Assembly: GCA_030609365.1 (NCBI GenBank)
Contig: JAUWCJ010000011.1
Span: 1 to 38,822 of the forward strand
Reading direction: 5' to 3'
From: Candidatus Eiseniibacteriota bacterium
Lineage (GTDB): Bacteria; Joyebacterota; Joyebacteria; Joyebacterales; Joyebacteraceae
DNA: 38,822 nucleotides
The stretch's first letter is position 1. Each line of letters opens with the position of its first letter. Below the pieces are notes generated by a model, which saw only the letters and a list, made by a program, of their open reading frames with translations, was not told where the DNA came from and did no database searches. Of the stretch, positions 32,887-38,822 are shown in pieces. A program made the position numbers and the translations under genes.

Positions 32887-35021
32887 CGATAGCCCTCGCG
32901 GGCAACCCGAATTCCGGGAAGACCTCCATATTCAACAGCATGACGGGCGCCCGGCAGCACGTGGGAAACTGGCCGGGTGTCACAGTCGAGAAGAAGGTCG
33001 GCTACATCTCGCACCGCGGCTACGAGATCGAGATCGTTGATCTTCCCGGCACGTACAGCCTGACCGCGTATTCCGTTGAGGAGCGCGTCGTACGCAGCTA
33101 CATCGTCGACGAGAAGCCCGACGTCGTCATCCACGTGGTCGACTCGGGTAACTTGGCGAGGAATCTCTATCTGACAATTCAGCTGATGGAGCTGGACGTC
33201 GACCTCGTCGTCGACCTCAACATGTGGGACGAGTTCCTCGACACAGGGGCGGAGCTCGACCTTGAGAAGATACATCGGCTGCTGGGAGCACCGGTCGTCC
33301 CGACCGTCGGGCACAGAGGCGAGGGCATCGAGGCCCTCCTCGATGCGGCCATAGATCTGGTGGAGGACAGGGAGGAGCACCACCGCCACGTTCCCATCTC
33401 CTACGGTCCCCACGTCGATGACCTTCTCGTAGAACTCGTGAAGCAGCTCGAGGACGGCGGTGTTTCCACGCACGGCTACCCGCTCCGATGGGCGGCCATC
33501 AAGATGCTCGAGGGCGATCGAGAGATCCTCAAGATGACCACGTCCGGCGAGGGCGCGCCTGATGACGCGTCGTCCCGACTGCGCGAAGCCGCCGCGCGTG
33601 CCATCAGGCACATCAGTGTGGCGACCGGCGCCGATGCCGAGACGGTGATCTCGGAGGGCAGAAGCGGCTACGTAGAAGGGGCGCTCAGGGAGTCGCTGAC
33701 GCTCCCCCAGACCGACCGCATGGAACTCTCCCGCCGCATCGACAACGTCCTCACAAACCGATTCCTCGGCTACCCGATCTTCCTGGCACTCATGTGGATC
33801 CTGTTCCAGCTCACTTTCCAGGTGGGCGCCTACCCCCAGGGCTGGCTGGAGTCGGGGGTCACATGGCTCGCCGGAACGCTGGAGACCGCGCTCCCGGAGT
33901 CTCTCGTCTCGGACCTGCTCGTCAACGGCGTGGTCGGTGGAGTGGGGTCGGTTATCGTCTTCCTTCCGAGCATTCTGATCCTGTTTCTGGGGATAGCGTT
34001 CCTGGAGGACTCGGGCTACATGGCCAGGGCCGCCTTCCTCATGGACAGACTGATGCACGCGCTGGGACTGCACGGGAAGTCGTTCATCCCGATGCTCATG
34101 GGCTTCGGGTGCACGGTCCCCGCCATCATGGCGACGCGCACGCTGGAGTCCCGGCGTGACCGCATAATGACGACGCTGATCCTTCCCCTGATGTCATGCA
34201 GCGCGCGATTGCCGGTCTACGTACTCGTGGCGGGGGCCTTCTTCGCTGAGCGGGCCGGCACCGTGGTTTTCCTGATATACGTGATCGGTATTGTGACCGC
34301 TATGCTCATAGGCAGACTCTTCGCGAAGACCCTGTTCAGGAGCACTCCCGCGCCGTTCGTCATGGAGCTGCCCCCCTACCGCCTCCCGACAACGAAGGGC
34401 GTGCTCATCCACATGTGGGAGCGCGGCAAGATCTACCTGCAGAAAATGGGCGGCGTCATCCTCGTCGCCTCGATCGTTCTCTGGTTCCTGGGTGCGTTCC
34501 CAAGAGACGCCTCCGTCATCGAGACCTACGAGATGGACATCGCAGCACTGCGCGCAGCAGGCTCCGTGGAGGCTGCAGCCGCAGCGGACGTACTCGAGTC
34601 GGAGTTCGCGGCCAGGCTCACTGAGGATTCCTACATCGGTAAGGCCGGCAAGTTCATCTACCCGGCCGTGAGACCGCTCGGCTTCTCCTGGGAAATGGGC
34701 GTCAGCCTGATAACCGGATTCGTCGCCAAGGAGGTTGTCGTCTCGACGCTCGGCGTCCTCTATCACACGGACGAGTCGACCACAAACGGCGAGCATTCGC
34801 TGGCGGCGGCCCTCAAAGATCCAGCAGGTGGCATCACGCCTCTTGCCGGGTTCGCGTTCATGCTCTTCGTTCTGCTCTACACACCGTGTATAGTCGCGGT
34901 GATAGCGACCAAGCGGGAGATAGGCGCGAAGTGGATGGCGTTCTCCGTCGGGTACCAGTTCCTGCTGGCTTGGACCGTCAGTTTCGGTGTCTATCAGATC
35001 GGGAAACTGGTGGGGCTGTAG
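32865..35021 (+). CDS. feoB: Ferrous iron transporter FeoB
   Basis: This 718-residue membrane GTPase has G1 GNPNSGKT (13-20), G2 around GNWPGVTVEKKVG, G3 DLPGTYSL (Asp59) and G4 LNMWDE (Asn119-x-x-Asp122). A helical region ends at residue about 300. The membrane part contains the gate motifs (GFGCTVPAIMATRTLESRRDR, LPLMSCSARLPVY) and the C-terminal YTPCIVAVIATKREIG. It imports Fe2+. It starts within the end of feoA behind GCGGAGG. Full family length; no interruption. Confidence 0.96.
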   Translation: MAEKKSLTIALAGNPNSGKTSIFNSMTGARQHVGNWPGVTVEKKVGYISHRGYEIEIVDLPGTYSLTAYSVEERVVRSYIVDEKPDVVIHVVDSGNLARNLYLTIQLMELDVDLVVDLNMWDEFLDTGAELDLEKIHRLLGAPVVPTVGHRGEGIEALLDAAIDLVEDREEHHRHVPISYGPHVDDLLVELVKQLEDGGVSTHGYPLRWAAIKMLEGDREILKMTTSGEGAPDDASSRLREAAARAIRHISVATGADAETVISEGRSGYVEGALRESLTLPQTDRMELSRRIDNVLTNRFLGYPIFLALMWILFQLTFQVGAYPQGWLESGVTWLAGTLETALPESLVSDLLVNGVVGGVGSVIVFLPSILILFLGIAFLEDSGYMARAAFLMDRLMHALGLHGKSFIPMLMGFGCTVPAIMATRTLESRRDRIMTTLILPLMSCSARLPVYVLVAGAFFAERAGTVVFLIYVIGIVTAMLIGRLFAKTLFRSTPAPFVMELPPYRLPTTKGVLIHMWERGKIYLQKMGGVILVASIVLWFLGAFPRDASVIETYEMDIAALRAAGSVEAAAAADVLESEFAARLTEDSYIGKAGKFIYPAVRPLGFSWEMGVSLITGFVAKEVVVSTLGVLYHTDESTTNGEHSLAAALKDPAGGITPLAGFAFMLFVLLYTPCIVAVIATKREIGAKWMAFSVGYQFLLAWTVSFGVYQIGKLVGL

Positions 35022-35071
35022 CCTGTGCGTCAGCCCCTGTCCAGACACATCCGGTGAGGGGAAATCCACAC

Positions 35072-37234
35072 ATGGAATTGCATCACAGAGACCGGCGCTT
35101 CGGCGTCGCAGCGTCCCGCGCGTCTGCCGCGCTCTCTATTGTCGCAGTGTTGATCGCCGCCCTGCCCCTCTCCGCCGCTTCTCCGTCCACGTCGCTCCCG
35201 GCCGCACCGGAAACGAGAGTCTCCGTTGTGGTCGACACCGTGCACGGGCACGTCATAGAGGACGCCTATCAATGGCTCGAGGACTTCGAGTCCGAGGAGG
35301 CGCAGGCGTGGATAGAGGCGCAGCAGGAGTACCTGCGCGAGGTCCTGGACGCCAACCCGGACCGTGACGCGCTGCGCGCGCGGCTGGACGAGCTGTTCCA
35401 GATCCCGAGCCTCGGCGGAATGTCGAAGAAGGGCGACCGTGTCTTCTTTATGCGCCGCGACCCCGAGAACGAACAGTCCGTGCTCTACTTCACAGACGGC
35501 CTCGACGGAGAGCAAAAACTTCTACTGGACCCGGACACCCTCGGGGAAGAGACCCGCGTGGGTCTGGACTGGTGGTTCCCGTCGGTCGACGGGCGAATGC
35601 TGGCCTACGGTCTCTCCGAGGAGGGAAACGAGTCCAGCGTGCTTCACGTTATGGACGTCGACACGGGTGAGCTTCTCCCCGACCGGATACAGAACACGAG
35701 AGCCGCGAGCCTGGCCTGGAAGAGAGAAGGCGGAGGCTTCTACTACACTCGCTTCCCCGGTCCCGGTGAGGTCCCCGATGCCGAGCTCTTCTTCCATCGC
35801 AAGATCTACTACCACGAGCTGGGAACAGACCCCGCTGACGACCCCTTGATCTTTGGTGAGGATCTCGACATGTACGCGTGGCCCGGCGTGTCACTCTCCA
35901 CGAACGGGCGGTTTCTGCTCCTCTACGTGTTCCAAGGCTACACACAGAACGACCTCTACGTGAAGGATCTTGGCGTGGACGGCGAACTCGTGCCGATCGC
36001 GGAAGGCCTAGACGCGCGGTTCGGGGGATTCGGCATAGGCGATGATTTCTACCTTACGACGACGCTGGACGCGCCGAACTCGCGCATACTCCGGGTCGAT
36101 CTGAACGACCCGACCATGGAAGACTGGGTCGAGTTGGTACCGGAGAACGAGCACGCGATACAGGGTCACATGTTGGCGGGAGACCACCTCGTCGTCCAGT
36201 ATCTCGAGGACGCCAGGTCGGTGGTAAAGGTGTTCACGGTCGATGGTGACTATCTTCACGACGTCCCGCTGCCGGACGTCAGTTCGGTATTCGACTGGAC
36301 GTGCGACTGGCGCAGCCCTGAGATTCTCGTGGGTGTGAGCTCCTACCTCATCCCGCCTACAGGCTACCGGTATGACATCCCCACGCGGGACCTGTCACTC
36401 TTCATGATGGTCGATGCGCCGATCGACACGGAGCCCTACATCGCCGAGCAGGTCTGGTTCACATCCAGGGACGGTACGAACGTCCCGATGTTCTTGGTCT
36501 ACAGGAAAGACATCGAGCTCGACGGCAGCAACCCGGCTCTGCTTACAGGCTACGGAGGATTCAAATCCTCGACGACCCCCAGCTTCGCTCGCAACCGATT
36601 CCTCTGGATGGACCGCGGCGGCATCTACGCTCAGGCTAATCTCCGGGGCGGCGGCGAGTACGGCGACTCGTGGCACAGGGACGGCATGCTCGCGAACAAA
36701 CAGAACTCCTTTGATGACTTCATCGCCGCAGCCGAGTGGCTCATCGACAGCGGCTACACAAACCGCGAGAAGCTCGCCGTGTGGGGAGGGAGCAACGGCG
36801 GCCTCCTGGTCGGCGCGTTCGTCACGCAGCGGCCCGACCTCGCCCGTGCTGCCATATGCGACGTGCCGCTTCTGGACATGGTGCGTTTCCACAAGTTCTA
36901 CGCCGCTACCATGTGGACGACCGAGTACGGTCACCCGGACGATCCGGAGCAGTTCGAGTGGCTCTACGCCTACTCTCCATACCATCATGTGGACCCCGGA
37001 ACCGAGTACCCCGCGCTCTACATAACGACCGCGGAATCAGACACGCGCGTCCACCCATCGCACGCAATGAAGATGACGGCGCGGCTTCAGGCTGAGACGG
37101 GATCTGACCGTCCGATCCTGATGCGGTTCGAGCGGGCCGCGGGGCACGGCGCGGGGACGCCGATGAGTATGATCCTCGACCAGTACACCGACTACTACTC
37201 GTTCCTGTTCACGCAGCTGGGGGTCCGATTCTAG
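35072..37234 (+). CDS. Exported prolyl oligopeptidase (S9A family)
   Basis: This 720-residue serine peptidase begins with a long signal sequence (basic HHRDRRF, then ALSIVAVLIAALPLSAA). The N-terminal blade domain starts at YQWLEDFESEEAQAWIEAQ. The alpha/beta-hydrolase domain holds Ser574 in GGSNGG, Asp657 in TTAESDTRVHP and His692 in AAGHGAG. The oxyanion region GGGEYGDSWHRDG and the typical LLTGYGGF are also present. It cleaves short peptides after proline. Export to the periplasm is less common than cytosolic location for S9A. It starts 50 bases after feoB, so partial read-through from the iron operon is possible. Confidence 0.94.
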   Translation: MELHHRDRRFGVAASRASAALSIVAVLIAALPLSAASPSTSLPAAPETRVSVVVDTVHGHVIEDAYQWLEDFESEEAQAWIEAQQEYLREVLDANPDRDALRARLDELFQIPSLGGMSKKGDRVFFMRRDPENEQSVLYFTDGLDGEQKLLLDPDTLGEETRVGLDWWFPSVDGRMLAYGLSEEGNESSVLHVMDVDTGELLPDRIQNTRAASLAWKREGGGFYYTRFPGPGEVPDAELFFHRKIYYHELGTDPADDPLIFGEDLDMYAWPGVSLSTNGRFLLLYVFQGYTQNDLYVKDLGVDGELVPIAEGLDARFGGFGIGDDFYLTTTLDAPNSRILRVDLNDPTMEDWVELVPENEHAIQGHMLAGDHLVVQYLEDARSVVKVFTVDGDYLHDVPLPDVSSVFDWTCDWRSPEILVGVSSYLIPPTGYRYDIPTRDLSLFMMVDAPIDTEPYIAEQVWFTSRDGTNVPMFLVYRKDIELDGSNPALLTGYGGFKSSTTPSFARNRFLWMDRGGIYAQANLRGGGEYGDSWHRDGMLANKQNSFDDFIAAAEWLIDSGYTNREKLAVWGGSNGGLLVGAFVTQRPDLARAAICDVPLLDMVRFHKFYAATMWTTEYGHPDDPEQFEWLYAYSPYHHVDPGTEYPALYITTAESDTRVHPSHAMKMTARLQAETGSDRPILMRFERAAGHGAGTPMSMILDQYTDYYSFLFTQLGVRF

Positions 37235-37292
37235 GAGCCGCCCAGACTCCGACCCAGTCGAGAGCCAGCGATGGGAGCCCGGAGGTAGACGA

Positions 37293-37715
37293 ATGATCCG
37301 GTATCTGAATTCGGCGGATGGAATCCGGCCGGACCAGCTCAAGGGCTTCTTCGAGGGGTGGCCGTCGCCGCCGACGCCCGAGACTCACGCCACGATAATG
37401 CGAGGAAGCTACCGGGTTGTCCTGGCCCTCGATGAGGACCGTGATACCGTGGTCGGCTTCATCACGGCAGTGTCGGACGGCGTGCTCGCCGCCTACATTC
37501 CACTACTCGAAGTCCTCCCCCAGTATCGCCGGCGCGGCATCGGACGCGAACTGGTCACGCGCATGCAGGAGGAGCTCGCTGAGCTCTACATGGTCGACCT
37601 GGTCTGCGACGAGGCCGTGAAGTCGTTCTACGTGTCTCTGGGCATGAAACCCGCTCTAGCCATGACGGTGCGACGACTCGACAGGCAATCCGGAACCACA
37701 CCGGAAAGCAAGTAG
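37293..37715 (+). CDS. GNAT-family N-acetyltransferase
   Basis: This 140-residue protein has the GNAT core: VLALDEDRDTVVGFITAVSDG, the strand AYIPLLEVLPQYRRRGIGRELVTRM with the acetyl-CoA pyrophosphate loop RRRGIG, and FYVSLGMKPALAMTVRRL. The substrate is unknown. GGAGG lies upstream of the ATG. Spacing to the prolyl oligopeptidase (58 bases) allows co-transcription. Confidence 0.9.
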   Translation: MIRYLNSADGIRPDQLKGFFEGWPSPPTPETHATIMRGSYRVVLALDEDRDTVVGFITAVSDGVLAAYIPLLEVLPQYRRRGIGRELVTRMQEELAELYMVDLVCDEAVKSFYVSLGMKPALAMTVRRLDRQSGTTPESK

Positions 37716-37753
37716 ACCGCTGGAGCGCGGGAGTCCAATGAAGGAGGAAGAAG

Positions 37754-38107
37754 ATGGGAAATCCGCTCTGTCATTTCGAGCTGATGGTCAGTGATGTAAA
37801 GAAGGCGCAGGAGTTCTACGGCAAGATCTTCGACTGGGAATTCAAGACCGACGAGGCCATGCCGCACTATACGATGATCTCAACGGGCACGGAGCCTGGC
37901 GGCGGCCTTATGAAGAAGCCGGCCGAGGCCCCGCAGTTCGCACTGGCCCAGTACTTCGAGGTGGACAGCATCGAAGAGACGATGGCAAAGGTCGAGGCGG
38001 CGGGCGGCAAGCCCGGCATACCGAAGATGGAGATCCCGGAGATCGGCTGGTGGGCGATGTTCTTCGACCCCGACGGAATCCCGGTGATGGTGTTCCAGGC
38101 GAAGTAG
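37754..38107 (+). CDS. VOC-fold protein (glyoxalase/bleomycin-resistance-like)
   Basis: This 117-residue protein has two beta-alpha-beta-beta-beta modules. The first is CHFELMVSDVKKAQEFYGKIFDWEF and the second is AQYFEVDSIEETMAKVEAAGGK with a final MFFDPDGIPVMVFQ. It resembles small VOC proteins such as the CFP30/27-kDa antigen group. Metal ligands (His/Glu) are partly recognisable, but no substrate can be named. AGGAGGAAG precedes the ATG. Confidence 0.9.
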   Translation: MGNPLCHFELMVSDVKKAQEFYGKIFDWEFKTDEAMPHYTMISTGTEPGGGLMKKPAEAPQFALAQYFEVDSIEETMAKVEAAGGKPGIPKMEIPEIGWWAMFFDPDGIPVMVFQAK

Positions 38108-38134
38108 CACCCGACAAATCCGATGAACCTGGCG

Positions 38135-38161
38135 CCCCGGGGCGACGATGTCGTCCCGGGG
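38135..38161 (+). terminator. Hairpin terminator after the VOC gene
   Basis: CCCCGGGGCGAC (38135-38146) pairs with GTCGTCCCGGGG (38150-38161) over 12 positions with one G-U. It has only a weak T-rich flank (TGTGTTCGTC). The remaining gap to 38399 shows only a TATTAT (38290-38297 region) as possible -10, without a good -35. Confidence 0.65.
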
Positions 38162-38399
38162 TGTGTTCGTCCCACACTGGCACTCTCCCGGACAGCGCCA
38201 CGCGCGCGGCCCACGACCGGCAGGCCCGTCGAAGGCCACCACACCCCTTGTGGCGGGCCAGTTGCTGCTGGAACCCGAGCGCGCCGCGCGGTATTATTGT
38301 CGATGATCACATCTACGCCGCTGAGGAAGCGAGCACGCGCAAGGGGCTTGGTCTGTCCCGGAGCAGCCATGTAGCGCCACTGCGCGCTGGAGGCCAAGG

Positions 38400-38822
38400 A
38401 TGAGAATCGGCGTCGCCCAGCTCAACCCGACCGTGGGTGATTTCGACGGCAACCTGGCAGTTGCAGAGAAGGCCGTTGAGCTAGTTCGAGACCGGGAGCC
38501 TGAGCTCATCGTCTTCTCGGAGATGTTCCTGCCCGGCTATCCCCCACAGGATCTTCTCGAGAAGAAGTGGTTCGTCGAGAGAGCGCTGGCCGCTCTCGAG
38601 AAACTACGCAAGTTCTCGGAGAGCGTCCCGGACATCGGCATCCTCACAGGCACGATTTTGCCCAGCGGACTCAACGCCGGTAAGGGGCTCTACAACTCGG
38701 CTGTCTTACTCAAGGCCGGGGAGACGCTCACCACCGTACATAAGGCGCTGCTCCCGACCTACGACGTCTTCGACGAGGCCCGCTACTTCGACGCCGCGAC
38801 CGACGCCGGCGTCGTCCGATTC
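38400..38822 (+). CDS. nadE: Glutamine-dependent NAD+ synthetase, N-terminal nitrilase domain (partial)
   Basis: The frame starts with ATG at 38400 behind GGAGG and is open to the window end (141 codons). The sequence MRIGVAQLNPTVGDFDGNL, then IVFSEMFLPGYPPQDLL with the catalytic Glu, is typical of the glutaminase domain. The nitrilase-fold lysine lies in TTVHKALLPTYDVFDEARYF. This domain makes ammonia for amidation of nicotinate-adenine dinucleotide in the C-terminal domain, which lies outside the window. Confidence 0.9.
   Translation, partial: MRIGVAQLNPTVGDFDGNLAVAEKAVELVRDREPELIVFSEMFLPGYPPQDLLEKKWFVERALAALEKLRKFSESVPDIGILTGTILPSGLNAGKGLYNSAVLLKAGETLTTVHKALLPTYDVFDEARYFDAATDAGVVRF

Overview
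This is a GC-rich bacterial chromosome segment with tightly packed genes, AGGAGG-type ribosome-binding sites and frequent GTG/TTG starts. Several features point to an uncultivated anaerobic relative of the Fibrobacterota-Chlorobiota-Bacteroidota (FCB) assemblage. These are a secreted right-handed beta-helix protein ending in a FlgD-like domain, DUF5362 and DUF3857 proteins, and a cytoplasmic HdrABC/fumarate-reductase cluster. The lexA promoter also carries two sites that fit the TGCNC-N4-GTGCA LexA box reported for Fibrobacter. The phylum is an inference, and no rRNA gene is present to test it. I saw no tRNA, rRNA, CRISPR array, insertion sequence or prophage gene. || LAYOUT. 1-1600 (minus): an SOS-type unit of lexA, an unreported 59-residue single-membrane-span ORF, a DUF6504-like protein and a C-terminal remnant of an O6-alkylguanine-DNA methyltransferase. 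It is driven by a recognisable promoter with two LexA boxes. 1580-1950: a possible small minus-strand RNA ending in a terminator. 1955-3757 (plus): a beta-helix surface-protein gene broken by one stop and two frameshifts. 3831-9760 (minus): DUF5362, a CxxC mini-thioredoxin, a sulfur-relay cluster (tusA-like, dsrE-like, and a cysteine-desulfurase homologue lacking its PLP lysine), a site-2-protease-like M50 peptidase, a HAD hydrolase and an exported helical protein of unknown function. 10045-16965 (plus): an operon of two exported DUF3857/transglutaminase proteins (one with an intact triad, one dead) and a 1000-residue receiver/PEP-synthase-like fusion. 17161-21390 (minus): glutamate dehydrogenase, a tandem two-domain methyltransferase and a flippase-like membrane protein. 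21462-25160 (plus): a pectate-lyase-like protein, a TGS-domain GTPase and a fold-type II PLP enzyme. || 25252-31787 is the most distinctive block. A sigma70-type promoter and a folded leader with a Rho-independent terminator precede hdrA-hdrC-hdrB-frdB-frdA, and a strong terminator closes the unit. The products form a soluble flavin/iron-sulfur chain with no membrane anchor. They probably pass electrons between an HdrABC flavin core and a fumarate-reductase-like flavoprotein. HdrA carries a C-terminal MvhD-like domain from which every cluster cysteine has been lost. || 31909-35021 is a DtxR-family iron regulon (regulator, small Cys-rich membrane protein, FeoA, FeoB) with a palindromic operator on the promoter. 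The window ends with an exported prolyl-oligopeptidase, a GNAT acetyltransferase, a VOC-fold protein and the start of a glutamine-dependent NAD synthetase.
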